Part shown: piece after piece, positions 46,756-59,949 of the stretch
Position numbering within the stretch: the first letter of the stretch is position 1
How the letters are laid out: each line of letters opens with the position of its first letter
NCBI RefSeq assembly: GCF_030445035.2
Contig: NC_080673.1
Location: forward strand, 37,506,365 to 37,570,364
Source: Dasypus novemcinctus
Lineage: Eukaryota; Chordata; Mammalia; Cingulata; Dasypodidae
Direction: 5' to 3'
Length of the DNA stretch: 64,000 nucleotides
Made by a program: the position numbers and the translations under genes
The notes under the pieces: model-generated
What the model was told of the DNA's origin: nothing
Databases searched by the model: none
Seen by the model: only the letters and a program-made list of their open reading frames with translations

Positions 46756-49098
46756 ATATAATATTTTAAAAATTCCAATTTTAATAGTAATGAAAAACAA
46801 AATTCTTGGTGGTGGTGCAATATGTGAGTAGGACCAATGATGTTGGAATGTGAGTGTGACGTGCTTGGGAGGGAGGGTAAGGCTATCCACAGAGCTGGGG
46901 GAGGGCTGGAGGAGGGAACGGGTGAGTTCTGGGAGGTAGAGGACTGTGGTTGAGAATACACTTGTGGGAGTGTTCTTTTGCCAGCTATGGTAGGGGAAGG
47001 TCACTGCTTCAGGGGGTAGGTAGTGGGGATATGTGGGGAAGGGCATATCGCTAAGGAATATGATTGATATCATATAGTTATGGGGTGTTATTTCAGTAGG
47101 TGGAGACTCAAACAATAGCCAACACAATATTAAATTCCTATCCTGGGGAGTCTTGCTACATTCTCAAATAGAGTGGCAAGAAAATTTAGAGTACATAGGC
47201 AGGGCCAAGTTAAAGAAAATAGACCAATATGCCAAGCCCTCAATATTAGTGCTTGTATTTATGAATCTTATTCTTATAAAATTGAAACCTAGCCTAATAA
47301 TATCTATTGCCTAAGAGTTACCTCCTGAAAACCTCCTTGTTATTCAAACGTCTTCTTTCTAAGCCAAACTCAGGAAATTAATTAACTACACTCCCCCCAA
47401 CCTCCCTCCCACCCCTATCTCCCAGTCATGGGGGGACATGACTCCCAGGGATGGGCCTCTGTGTTAGTCAGCCAAAGGGGTGCTGATGCAAAATAGCAGA
47501 AGTCAGTTTGTTTTCAAAAGGGTATTTATTTGGAGTAGAAGCTTACAGTTACCAGACCATAAACATAAGTTACTTCCCTCACCAAAGTCTATTGCCACGT
47601 TTTGGAGCGAGATGGCTGCCGATGACTGCCAGGGTTCAGACTTCCTGGGTTCCTCTTTTCCCAGGGCTTGCTTCTCTCCAGGCCCAGGATTCCTCTCTTC
47701 CTGGGGCTTGCCTCTCTTTCCTCACAACTGAGTTTCTCTGTGTGCTTACTTCCCAGGGCTCCAACTCAAGACTCCAGCATCAAAAACTCCAACTCTGTCC
47801 TTTGCCAAGTCTTTTATCTGGCAAGTCTTTATCTTTTAACAGCCTACTGATGTGGCCCAATCAAAGCCCTAATCATAATTTAATCACATCCAGGTACAGA
47901 CCAGTTTACAAACATAATCCAATATCTATTTTTGGAATTCATGAACCATATCAAACTGCTACAGCCTTCCTGGCACCAAGGGATTAATACCAAACACCAA
48001 CCGGTGATGCATTTGGAAAAAGACCTTGATCAAAAGAGGGAAATATTAAATACAAATGAGTTTTTAAGGCTAAGAGATTTCAAGGTAAGTCAGAGGTCAT
48101 TCCAGAGGTCACACTTATATATGCCTCCAGAGGATCTCATTCATTGTCATAGTAAACAAAGCCCTAAACAGGGTTGCTCCTGAGGGTCTAGAGCTATCTG
48201 GATACCACAGGCAAGGCACACAACCCCATGAAATCAGCACCCTGTCAGTGGGCCCTGCCTTGAAATATATGATAACCTATTTCCTCAATGTAACAGAATT
48301 AGACTCACTTATAATTTCCCTACATATGATTCTTGTACCCCTTTTATTTGAACCTATAATTGGCACTGTGCCTGTTAAGTATATGTCCCAGAGACTTAAA
48401 TCTTCTGGCTGGTCATATGCTGGCTGAGCTCTGAATCACAGCAGAGTTGCCAACACCTACTCTCCAGTTCACTGGACTCACCCAAGACAATTAACAAAAT
48501 GATGGTGATGGCAACCCCCATCCCAAAAAGTTAACAATATGTACAACTGAAAACAAAACACTTCTTTCCATCTGCTCCATAAGATCTAAGGCCCCTATTT
48601 AATTTGAAGCAGAGCAGGTATCACCATTCCAAAATCCTCAAGATTGAGAAATGAACAAACATAAGGAGGGAAAGCAACCATTGACCAAAGTGGACTTATT
48701 ATTGTAGTAACAGAAGAACTTGTAACATTGGTTATCAGAGGTTCAGAGGGAGGAAGGAGGGAAGAATAGGTGGAACACAGGACATTTTTAGGGCATTGGA
48801 CTTGTTCTGCATGATTATTACAATAACAGAGACAAGTCATTGTACATTTTATCAAAAACCAATGAAACTGTTCAGTGCAAAGTGTAAAACATAATGCAAA
48901 CTATAGACCTGGATGGTAGCAATTCTTCAATATTTGTTCATCAATTGCAACAAATGTATCACACTACTGTAAAATATTATTAATAGGGAAAAATGTGAGA
49001 GAGGAAGGGTTTGAGTACATGGGGACCCCCTATATTTTTCATGTAACTTTTCTGTAACCTAAAACTTATTTAAAAATAAACTTATTATATAAAAACAC
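46756..49098 (+). repeat. Dispersed repeat family A, long copy inserted in L1 ORF2
   Basis: It is bounded by L1 ORF2 on both sides. 47964-48224 aligns with 51675-51968 and 48225-49095 with family A copy 1, so this copy shows the family is at least 1.8 kb long without the LTR. 46756-47459 is a purine-rich 5' part, with GGGGGACATGACTCCCAGGG at 47429-47448. A solo LTR splits it at 47460-47963. No protein is conserved. Confidence 0.7.
47460..47963 (-). mobile_element. MaLR-like solo LTR inside family A copy
   Basis: Termini TGTGTTAGTC and AACTGCTACA on the plus strand. The neighbouring 5-mers GCCTC (47455-47459) and GCCTT (47964-47968) form a 5-bp target-site duplication with one change. It is the same family as 24749-25339 in opposite orientation. 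The 159-codon open frame (47508-47987) crosses the LTR edge and is not a gene. Confidence 0.85.
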
Positions 49099-49099
49099 A

Positions 49100-50090
49100 A
49101 AATAATTAATAAATTTAACACATAAAACAGCTACACTGAAATTACGAAGAGACATTACTGAAATTATTACGAAGAGACATTAAATAAGACAAAAGAAGAC
49201 ATATACCATGATCATGTATTAGATCGCTTAATATTGTTACAATGGCTATTCTCCCCTAAATCCATCTACAGAGTCAATGTAATCCCAATCATAATACCAG
49301 CATATTTTTCGATAGAAAATGAACTGAACTTATTCTAAACTTTATATGGAAATACACAGACCTGATAATAGTCTAAACAATTTTGCGAAAGAAGAAAAAA
49401 TTTGGCAGATATTAGCTACCAGGTTTTAAGGTGTGCAATATTGAACTCAGCATGATATTAGCATACAATAGACATAGATCAAATAGAAATAAGACTGCTG
49501 AAATAGTTCTAAATATGTACAGTCAACTTACTTATAACAAAGTTTCTAAGGTCATTCAATGTGGGAAAATAAGGTCTTTAAAATGATTAGTGACAGAAGA
49601 ATTGAATAAGAATGTGAAAAGTAAATAAACTTAAACACTGGCATTAATTTGATGAAGCACAGATATAAATGTGAAAGAAAAAATGTGAGAAAAAACATCT
49701 GGGAGAAAATAAACCTTATCTTATCCTCCTTGTGGCAGGAAAAGATTTCTTGAGGACTCATAAAGCCCTAACTTTAAAAGGAAAAATAATAAATTAAACT
49801 CGATCAAAATTAAAAATTCCCACCACAGTCTGGGTAAAATCGTTTGCCATTCACGTGTAGGAGAATAGATCCAAATTATTCAATATGAATCTAGAATTTT
49901 AATTACCACTATACCTCAATTAACAAAACAGAAAACACACTCATAATCAACTCAAAAGAGCACTAGGCATGTACAGTAATTTCTCTAAAGCAGATATACG
50001 AATTATGTGTAAAGTGTATGAAGGATGGCCAATGTCATTATTCACTGAAGAAGTGGAAATCAAAATGAGATTTCCACTGCAATAGAAGAT
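49100..50090 (+). mobile_element. Old L1 ORF2, segment 3
   Basis: GACATATACCATGATCATGT near 49199, GGCTATTCTCCCCTAAATCC near 49244, and TCAATGTAATCCCAATCATA near 49274 continue ORF2 in the expected order. A tandem repeat of ATTACGAAGAGACATTA occurs at 49141-49157 and 49166-49182. Confidence 0.75.
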
Positions 50091-50760
50091 ATTTAAAACA
50101 CTGACAACATCGACTTTGTCAAGATTGTGGAGCAGCTGGATATCTCATACAATTTAAATGGGAAAGTAAGGGTTTGGGGAAAAGCATTAGCTATTTCTTA
50201 CAAAGTGAGCCATATGTCTCTATGACCAGCAATTCTGCTATGTATTTTCCTAATGGACACGAAAATGTATGTCCACAGAAAGACTTGGAAGAAAATGTTC
50301 ATAGCAACTTTATTAATAGTAGCCCCAAAGCTTGAAATAAACCAGATGCTTATCAAAAGGAGAATTGATAAATTTTGGTACATTCAAATGGTTGTATACT
50401 ACCCAGCAATAAAAAAAATAAACTACTGATATACACGAAATATTGATGTATCTCCGAATCCTTTTACCACATAAGAGGTAGCAGACACAAAACAATAGAT
50501 ACTCTATGATTCCATTTTTATGAAATTGAAGAACAAATAAAATTAATCTATGGTGATAAAAATCAGAACAGCTGCTATGGGGGTGTGTGTGGTGATTGAC
50601 CAGAAATGAATGGTAAGGAACTTTATAGAGTGATGCAGTCTATAGCTTCTGTGAGACAAGTGGTCAAATATATGCATACACTGGTCAAAACTCATAATTA
50701 TACACCTAAAGCTGTGCATTATATTTAACTCTTATCTCGATTAAAAGATAAACTGATGGA
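50091..50760 (+). mobile_element. Old L1 ORF2 end and 3' UTR
   Basis: CTTTATTAATAGTAGCCCCA near 50310, TTATCAAAAGGAGAATTGAT at 50351-50370, ACTCTATGATTCCATTTTTA near 50501, and TATACACCTAAAGCTGTGCA near 50699 run in the order of an L1M 3' end. Confidence 0.75.
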
Positions 50761-51669
50761 AGATTAATTCTGAGTCCTGTGACTAGCTGGGATTTCAACA
50801 ATACTACAGCAATCCAGGGATAATCCAGTAAATTGGCAACCATTTCACCTACACAATCCAATCAGATAGGCTAATTCTGGAGGTTGCTGCCCCAATTCTT
50901 CAGAATATTTTCTGTCTTTTCCCCTCCATCCTTACCATCTCCTCCATGTCTCACTCCCCCTGACAATAAATAAGACCTCTATCTCAAATACCCCAACACA
51001 CATATACACACACATACCCCTACCTCATACCCAGTTGGGTGAAAAGTAGTAACCAATTATCACAGAGATTAACTATTTCAAGGGTCAATAAACTTACAAA
51101 TTTCTTTGTTGAGTGAATAAGTAAGTTCCAAGGTATAAAAAAAAACAGCAACAGCTAAAATAAAATATTTTATTCTTGAGAGTTATGAGAGTTGCAGGGG
51201 ATTTTAAATAAAAGGAGTAATTGTTGGTGTCATAAGCCTACACATATAGGGAGATGCTTAAGATTTTCCACCTTGATCCAGGACCTTTCACTCAGCATGA
51301 CTCATCTTCACTGGTGCAGCTATTACTTTGTTTCCCTCTCCTCTCACCTGTTCCTGGTTTGATCCTCTTCCTGCTCAGATGCTCACACTTAGCTCCATTT
51401 CCTTTTGAATATTCTGCTTCTTTGGACTTCATTGCCTTTAATTCTTGCCTGATGCATAATGAATCACTGATTTTCTATGCATTATGGGATATAATACTTG
51501 CTCTTGGAATTCCAGTCTCCTCACCCAATCTCTGGCAATGGAGAAAAGATTTGGGGAGGAGGAGGATAGGTGAAAAAGAACTGATGAAAGTGACCCAGGC
51601 CTTGGGTATAACAGAACCCATACCAAAAAAAAATGGTGTTCATTTGTTTAAAGCCATGAGATTTCCATG
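50761..51669. other. Unassigned DNA with a (CA)-rich run
   Basis: A short CA-rich tract lies near 50997-51018. A 138-codon open frame at 51254-51670 on the plus strand, hydrophobic at its start, has no recognised domain and no clear coding support. Its end has a TTTAAAGCCATGAGATTT block reminiscent of LTR tails. Confidence 0.4.
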
Positions 51670-53225
51670 AGAAAAATAATCCTCACATAATTCTGTGAGG
51701 ACGGTAGCCATACAACTCACTTTTAAAATGTGCTGTAGTCTTTGACCTTGAACGTAAGGGGGAAATGGAAAGGACAAATGAGTTTATATGGCTATGAGTC
51801 TCCAAAAGAGTCGGGAGGTCATCAGAGGGGTCGCTCTTACACACGGCTCGGCAGGGTCCCAGAGACAGCCAAAGTAGATACAAGTCCAGGTATTGGATCT
51901 TCTGAGGGCTACAGAGACCCACAGGTTCTATGGTCATGGCAGACGGAGTTCAGTGCCATGTCAGTTGGCCCTACTTTGGAGTTTGTGTTCCTGAGTGTGA
52001 TGGAGTTGAACTCAGATGTGATCTTTGTTCACAAGCCTCTCCTGTTACTTTTACTGGGTTTTGGTATATGCTCAGGGGACCTGAATCTCTGGAATGTCCA
52101 TGTGATAGCCAGACCCTGATAGCCAGACAGATCTGCAACTCCTACCCTCTGGTTTATTGGACTTACTCCAGACAGCTAACAAGGAGGTAAAGAAGGTCAA
52201 CCACCACACCAAGGAGCCAAGAGTGCCTACAACTGCAAGCAGGAGAATTGCATCCATCATCCATGTGGAATCTAAGCCCCCTCTTGGTATAGAGGTGGAG
52301 TGGACACAACCATCCTAGGGCCCACAGGATGGAGGAATAGAGTATCAATTGGAGTGGACTTACTGATATTCTATTCTGGAATTATTGTGATTAGTAATGG
52401 AAGAAAATGTAGCACTAATGTGGAGAAAATGGCCATGGTAGCTGCTGAGGGTAGGGAGAGGGAAGAAGAGATATGATGTGGGGGCATTTTCAGGACTTGG
52501 AGTTATCCTGGGTGGTAATGCAGGGACAGGTGCTGGACATTGTATGTCCTCCCATGGCCCACTGGGTCGACTGGGGGAGAGTGTAAACTACAATGTAAAC
52601 CACTATCCATGTGGTGCAGCAGTGCTCCAAAAGTTGGCCCTTCTTTGGAGCTGGTGTTTCTGCGTGATGGAGCTGGACTCAGATGTGATCTCTTTTCACA
52701 AGCCTTTCATACTACTTTACTGGAATTGTAGTTGGTGCTGGGGTTTAAGATATATCTAGGGGATTTGAATCTCTGGACTGACAATATGATAGCCAGGCCC
52801 TGAGCCTCAACAGACTTCAGCTCCTACACTCTGATTTATTGGACTTACCCCACTCAGCTAACATGGAGTTGAAGAATGTCAACCACCACACCATGGAGCC
52901 TAGAGTGCCTACAACTGAAAGAGGGAGGATTACATCCAGTATCCATGTGGAATCTAAGCCCCTCTTGACATAGATGTGGAATGGACACAACCAAACCAAG
53001 GTCCACAGGAAGGAGGAGTACAGGAAGAAAACTAGACTGTATGTTGACCATTGACCATGAGGTGCAACGATGCTCAGAGATGTATTCACCAAATGCAATG
53101 AATGTCTCATGATGATGGAGGAGAATGTTGCTATGGGGGAAGTCGTGGGGGAGGAGGTGGGGGGTATATGGGGACCTCATATTTTTTGAATGTAATATTT
53201 AAAAAACGAATAAAGACAAAAAATA
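51670..53225 (+). repeat. Dispersed repeat family A, younger subtype, tandem copies
   Basis: Leader 51675-51967; unit 1 at about 51968-52632, opening with TTGGCCCTACTTTGGAGTTT; unit 2 from 52633, opening with TTGGCCCTTCTTTGGAGCTG. Unit 1 lacks the terminal ~170 bp found in 33465-34330; unit 2 lacks a middle part but has the terminal GTATATGGGGACCTCATATT near 53163. Unit 2 ends in an A-rich tail. Confidence 0.75.
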
Positions 53226-53960
53226 AAAAAATTTAAAAAATTTTTAAAAATTTAAAAAAATGAAAAAAAAGGTGAAGAAAGTGGTCACAGTTGTTGCTGA
53301 GGGCAGGAAGAGGGTAGAAGAGATGTGATATGGGGGCATTTTTGGGATTTTAAGTTGCCTTAATGATATTACAGGGTCAGATGCTGGACTTTATATATCC
53401 TCCCATAACCTACTGAATGTACTGGGACAGAGTGTGAACTACAGGGTAAACTATTATCTGTGTAGTGCAGCAGTGCCCCAAAATGTGCACACTGAGTGTG
53501 ATGAGTGTGCCGCAATGATGAGGGAGGTTGTTGGCGCGGGAGGAGTGGGGTGGGGAAGTGGGGGGTATACAGGAACCTCTTATATTTTTTAGTGTATGTA
53601 TCTTCAAAAAAATACAATTTACAAAAATGATGTGGTAGGGAGTGAGGAGTGGGTTATATGGGAACCTCTTATGTTTTTTGTTTTTTATGTTTTTTAATGG
53701 AACATTCCTTGTGATCTCTTAATTTTAAAAAAATGTTAAAAATTGCTTTAAAAAAAGAAAAAGAAAAAAGAAAAAAAGAAAAAGAAAAAAACCAAAATGT
53801 ATTCACCAAATGCAATGAATGTGCCACGATGATGAAAGAGGTTGTTGATGTGGTAGGAGTGGGGTGAGGGGGATGGGGGCTATATGGAGACCTCATTTTC
53901 TTTAATGTAACATTAAAAAAAAAGACAAAAAATATTTATAAAATTTAAAAAATAAAAATA
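53226..53960 (+). repeat. Further family A 3' ends, reiterated
   Basis: Three more partial 3' ends follow: 53270-53600 (ending GGGGGGTATACAGGAACCTC), 53628-53690 (GGTTATATGGGAACCTCTTA) and 53790-53925 (GGGGGCTATATGGAGACCTC). Each is trailed by an A-rich run, one of them an (AAAAAG)n tract at 53750-53790. Confidence 0.7.
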
Positions 53961-56900
53961 AAATGTGCTGGTAGGCCAGAGGTGTATTCAATAAGAACTA
54001 GTGAAGAGAGCAATACAAATGATTAGCACTAGTAGCAAAACTGCTCAAAGTATATGCTCAACTGTTTTGTCTAAAAATAGCAACACATCAAAATAGTGAT
54101 AGTTCCAAAATTTTATTTGTATTTACTAGTTATATCTCCACCCTTGATAAAGGCTACAGGGCCTTGTTCTTTAAGCAAGAATCAGTCTAATACTCAAGAC
54201 TATAATCAATAGTTTCACATTATCTTGTAATATATTGACAATAATAATTCTCACAAAAGGCATCATCGGTAACTGATGTGTACATCTAACTATACATTCT
54301 TAAGCTAAACATCAGAAAGTAAATATAAGATCCTTATCTTGGAGAAAACCAGATTTGTATAACTCCTCTAGAACTTTTGAGGTCATAAGTATTAAGTATA
54401 CCACATGCATCCATCTCTGAGGTTTTTTGAACCTTTGACAAAAACCACTGAGGCAATGATTTAAATGGGGATGTTTTGTGGCAAGGAGACAGTTTTCATT
54501 TCCAGTAAATTACTTTGCCTGGGACAAAAAGGCAGAAGCAATCTTTTAGCATCAAAATTTTCTTACCTACTTCAGTGAATATAAAGTTACATAATCCCCA
54601 TTACCCTAGATCTTGCTATTATATTCCTCAACATGGTCAAATTTGATGGATCCAGATATTATTGCCGGTCTATTTTCTCAAATGGTATTTTTCTCCAACA
54701 TAATATACACAAATGTACTCAGCAGTCCTGATCCTAAGTATGTTCCTTGAATCCTCTCGTTTCTCCCTCCTCAACTACATTCTCTAAAAAGGATTCTGAC
54801 TTGCTAGTCTCAGAGAACAGGATTGATTGCACAGGATGTATCCTCCACAAGTTTAAAAGCTCCTTAGAGGCAGATCATAGTTTATTCTATCCAAGTGGAG
54901 GTACTAATCATTTATAAATACATTTACATTCAAAATAATGAGCATCAGCTTGATATCTGTTATTTCTATTATCAACTGGGTAGGAAAAAAGAGATTACAC
55001 TCATCAATAAATTTTTTCAAATTGCATGTATTCAAAGAAATTTTTCTTCCCCTTCCAGAGTATATTCCTATTCTCTCCTCCCTGCACCCTATCCACAGCC
55101 CAGTGTTAATTATTCCTATAGGGATGGAGTGATGGGAATAGTATCTAATAAAGAAAATGACTAATAAACAATTTAGGTGGTTGGATATTCTAGTCACAAG
55201 ATGATGAATGTTATTGGGTGACAGTGTACATAAGGGAGGTGTTTTTTTTCATGTTTGCAGTTAAAATATGTGTGTGTACATACATGCCTACACACAGAGA
55301 TAGGTTATATCTAAAGTTTTTTTGTTTTTGATTTTTTACAATTTACATCAATTTTATGAGAAAGGCAAAAAATAAATAAAACATAATTATTCACTTGTTA
55401 TTTCTCCCCTTTGTTTCTCATGGAAATAATACAGGACTTCTTAATTTTGTTACAATATACTCCTTTGTCATGATCAGCTATGCGTGATTTGCAAACTATT
55501 TGTTTGTGTTCAAACTTGTCAAGGATTGGCCTATAAACAACAGTAGATTCAGGGTTACTCACTTGCATTCACTTCCATTAAATTACACATTCTCAAATTA
55601 GCAAGAAAAAGTTAAGTTACAGAATATATGATGTGAATTGCCATAACCTGAATTCTGTATTTCCTATAACCTTCTCCATACCCATGAGAACATAGGAAGT
55701 CTGTGGACATCTGCCCACTGTACCAAGGCAGAAAAAGGTCAGTAGTCTAACAGACAAGAGTCTTTAATAAATTCTCACTAACCGATCTTCAGTAACCCTC
55801 ATAACGTCCCTACCATTGTTTAATGTCATGAGATAAAATCATGAAAATGTTTGCATTCCCTTATATCTAGGTGTTGTTTGTTCAGTCTCTCTTTTACTAA
55901 GAAAAAATAAACTTCATCTTTTGCTGCCATATTTATTAATATTTAATCTCTCTCTTATCAACCTGAAAAATTTTTAAACTATTTTCTCCCTGAGACATTA
56001 TCATTTCTTTTTTGCTTATTCCAGGAAACTAATTCAGCTCCTGTGGTTTGTAGGCTATTGCTCAAATCTAGGTTCTATGGATTTTGTCTTTTCCTTTTAT
56101 GCCATTCAACTCACCAAAGGAAAAATGGTCTTTACTTGTACATTGCTCATCAGTCCATCTCCACTACTGCAGAAACGTCAAAGGACATCTTTAATACATT
56201 GACCTTGTTAGATAAAGAAAAGCAAATGGATATTGTCATCCTGCATCACTGCAACTCTGAAGAACTTAAAGAGGCATAAGAAGGATAGAATCTAGAAATT
56301 ATACAATTTTGGCAATTTCAAGATTGCCAGACTAATAACAAGTAAGGTCATATTCTCCCTACATGCTCACAGCTATATATTAGGAGTTGAAGGTGTAAAA
56401 ATTAAGTTTCCTAAAATTCCTGCCAGTAATTCTTGATTTATGTTCCACAATAAGAAATACATGCATTTTGGAAAGGAGAAGAGAAGCAGAAGCTATTAAT
56501 GAATCTATTGCAGAGATGAAGAGCAGGGTGGGCTTCAGCAGAAGGTAACAATAGGTTTTAAGGTGTGATTCTTGACGTTTTCCTTTGCATCACACACTTC
56601 GGTACTGCAGGTGGTGGCTAGTCGAGGCTTCCTAAGCTACACTTCTCCAATCGCGCAGTGGTTACATAAAAGATTTTAAATTCCGTGTATTGAATTGCTT
56701 TGCACTTGAAATAGAATGATTTCTTTTTTCCTAACTGAAGCATGACTGCTAAAATTCACTGGTTCTTCCATGCTTCTTCCTTGGTGACAAAGATAACTTT
56801 GCATGAGTCACAAATGGAGTCTATGTAGTACCCATTCCAATTATTCAAGTGCTGGACCCTTAAAAACCTTCAAAAAACAACATCCATCTGATCTTGAACA

Positions 56901-57059
56901 AATATTCATCTTTACTGGTCTCATAGAGAGCTAAAATCTTACTTCCTTATGGAGGTATGATAAAACATAAAAAGCTTATGATTTACAACCTTAAAGAATT
57001 CCCATCAAATTCTGGCTCTAAGATTAACTTTGTCAACTCAGCTTTCCTTGATAGAAAAC
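53961..57059. other. Unassigned, repeat-poor DNA downstream of NPY2R
   Basis: No named repeat and no credible exon is seen. Overlapping open frames on both strands at 54895-55197 are probably chance. Because this is the largest stretch free of recognisable repeats outside NPY2R, it is a reasonable place for conserved non-coding elements, but nothing in the sequence proves that. Confidence 0.4.
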
Positions 57060-57760
57060 TTGATACCACAAACTGCAAGTTCCTGTGATACAAATATAAC
57101 TGTCCTCATGAAGTTTAAAATCTAATAGCAAAGATTGAAAGGAGAGAGAATTTACAAGGGATAAACCCTGCAAGCACAGCCAGGTACCAAATAGCTTTCC
57201 ATGTCATAAGAAATACCTTGAACTAGCTAAAGAATGGTGCAGAGATATTGAAGAATCTTAAGCAGAAGAATAATATGGTAAATTTTAAGTATTTGAAAAG
57301 ACACTCTTGCTAATGGGTGAAAGTTAGATTAGATGAAAAGAATAACAGATGCAGAGAGACCACTTAGGAAGCTACAATGATCCAGAGGAGTGATATGATA
57401 GTAGGGACCATGGGGATGGAGGAAAGTGAATTGGTTCAAGAAACATCTAGGAATTAGACCTAATAATATGTGGGAATTAATTATGTAAAATAGAGAGAAA
57501 GACTGAAGGGTAACTCCAGGATGTAAATCTTTGGGAGCTGGGTAGATAGTGTCATGACTGGGTCAGGAGCCACTAGGGAATAAAGTGGAGCTGGAGTGGG
57601 GTGTGGATCAAAATGGCAAGCATTGTTTTACACAAGTTGGACCTGATCTTTGTGTAAGTTAGTCATGTGGACATGTCAAGTTGGCTGATGGAGACAGAGG
57701 TATGAAGCTCAGAAGAAATGTCTGGTGTGAACACAACAAATCAGATACCATCAGGATATG
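57060..57760 (+). repeat. Ancient LINE-like element (L1ME-type)
   Basis: Old purine-rich family blocks: TAAGCAGAAGAATAATATGG near 57260, TAGGAAGCTACAATGATCCA near 57364, GGTAACTCCAGGATGTAAAT near 57509, and GTGGACATGTCAAGTTGGCT near 57667. Confidence 0.5.
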
Positions 57761-57899
57761 GACTATAATCTCAACCACAGCAATTAGTCAGTTGACACAG
57801 ATTCGTGTGCAGAATGGAAAGAGAAGAGAGTTGCCTAATCGTCCAGGAGCCACCCTTATTTCCCTTTTTCAAGTTGTTTAAATGTCTTGTTGTCTTTTT

Positions 57900-59949
57900 T
57901 TCTCATCTCTTCTTCTTGGACAGGAAATCTGATATAAAATATCACACAATTTCTCTAATTTACCAAACTTATTTTATTTCAACAGATAAAATCACTACAT
58001 AGAAATGTGTTTTTTTAATGAATTGATGAAATTAATTAGATTAAACACTGGATCATAAATTAGATTCTAATAACTTACTACAATAACAGATGTTAGAGTA
58101 GCATGCACATTTCCTACAGCACAGGCATTCTAAAAAAAAAATTAGCCATAATTATCCATTAGCATCTTAAGCAAAGTTAATGCTATTTAAAAGACAAAAA
58201 GCTTGTTCTTGGACAGTTATGTTAAATGCAATAGAAAAATTAATTCTTCAATTTTATGATATAGCACATATTTACGTTTTTTGTGTCTTCCTTAATCTGT
58301 CTTCCACTTAATCTAACTTATATTCTTTTATTTCTTTTTCAGTATTCTAAAATCACAGTCCACATAAAAGCTGGCCTTTTTATTTCAAGCATGGAAGGAA
58401 TTTAGTAAGAGCCATAATATTAATTCTAAATATATCCATAAAATGAAACACTCCAGCTCATGAAATTAATGATCATAACTAAATATAATACTCATGTTGA
58501 ATTTACTTATCATTTAAGGAGTCTATTCACAATTTTATCATGCTTACAAAAACATAATTGAACTGAAACTTCTTTAACAGTATTCAAAGAAGTATAACTA
58601 TTTTACCATCTTGATTATTTTTCATTAGCATAATAGGGATTTAAGACTCTTTGGTTGGGTATTATTAAAATAAAAATTATATTCATAAAATAATTAATGA
58701 AAAAATACTATAGTATATATATTCCAATATTTATAGGTGCAATTTATTATGTATATATTCATAAACCATCCAAAAAATGTAGCTAATTATTTTGAGAAGA
58801 GGATAAATAACACATTGAAATTGATCCAAATAGAACATTTGCAAGGTGGAACAAATCTAATGTTTCTAATAATTCTTACCAGATGGGTTCCATTTTGATG
58901 AAATTATGTTGTTTTATCTATCAGAAATGGGTCCATTGAAGATGTATTTCAAAGAAAATAACATTGGACTCTTCTGTTATCACATTAGAGTTATGTACCT
59001 GTGCAAAAATAACTTACAAATAACCATGAAATGTTACAAAAGGCTACAAATTTATTTTCTAATATGACTTAACTTTTGGTGAGAACAAACTCAGTTCCAA
59101 ACAAGGAATAATAACAAAAATCAATCATGTTCAAAAGGGTAAACTATTAGCAGCTATTAAAATCACTAATTTATATGGTTCTTCATTATCTAAATATTAT
59201 CCATCTAGAAACTTGAAATTAGAAATTAATTTATGATTTACATTTCTATGACTTAATTTCAGCCTTTAATTCTGAGTTAGAGATATTTCTCACAAACATG
59301 CATTTGATTTTAACAATTGACTCTTCAAGTATTAAGTATTTTCCCCATCATTTGCCAAAACACTGATTACACAGCAAGTTTCAGTTTATTTCCTTGAAAT
59401 TGTTCAAACAGTTGTCAACATTTACCTGTAGCATTCCCTGATGGATTTAGTTTACAGGAAGAAAAACATGACCAAAATGCAATAAAGGAGAGTATGTGTC
59501 TCCCTAGAGAAATTCATGTTGGGAATCTTTTCATCAGAAGAGGTGGGCGCAGTGAATTACACAGCAATCAATCATGACCCTAATGTTATTTGAAAGTCAA
59601 CAGGTCAACCTATTTATCCACAGCCTTTCAGCAATGCTGATACTGCAAATTCCTCATTCAGATTTCCTTCCTTCCAGGAAAAGAGTAAAAAACATGTTCT
59701 CTCTGCTTTCACTCATAATTCCACCTATCATCCAAGCAATTGTAACTCAAGTATTTTGTTGCCTTGACTTTGGATGTGAGTGTTCACCTGGACTCTGTCA
59801 GCTTATTTTCCAGCCATTACACACAGATGCTTCAATTCAGATACAATTTCTCCCTTAAAATAGGAAACCAGTATGTACCTGGGAACCTTCATGAACCAGT
59901 TTGTAGCTGTGTTCAGAATTCATGCACACATTTTCATACACAGTCCTCC
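57900..59949 (-). other. NPY2R: NPY2R 3' UTR and downstream flank
   Basis: This AT-rich DNA directly follows the stop codon. I recognise no interspersed repeat in it, which fits a long 3' UTR under some constraint. AATAAA hexamers on the minus strand occur, for example at 59390-59385, and further AATAAA or AT-rich matches lie below 59060. The sequence alone does not show which polyadenylation site is used, so the transcript end is not fixed. Confidence 0.5.

Noticed and set aside
46747-47127. 126-codon minus-strand Pro/Ser/Thr-rich open frame
   Set aside because: It comes from a purine-rich repeat read in antisense, crosses the boundary with L1, and no second copy keeps the frame.
47508-47987. 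159-codon open frame
   Set aside because: It begins inside the minus-strand LTR and runs across the LTR edge into family A sequence, so it is a composition effect.
51254-51670. 138-codon plus-strand open frame with a hydrophobic start
   Set aside because: No domain, splice context or family resemblance is visible; its end overlaps LTR-like sequence and it abuts family A. Length alone is not enough in 64 kb.
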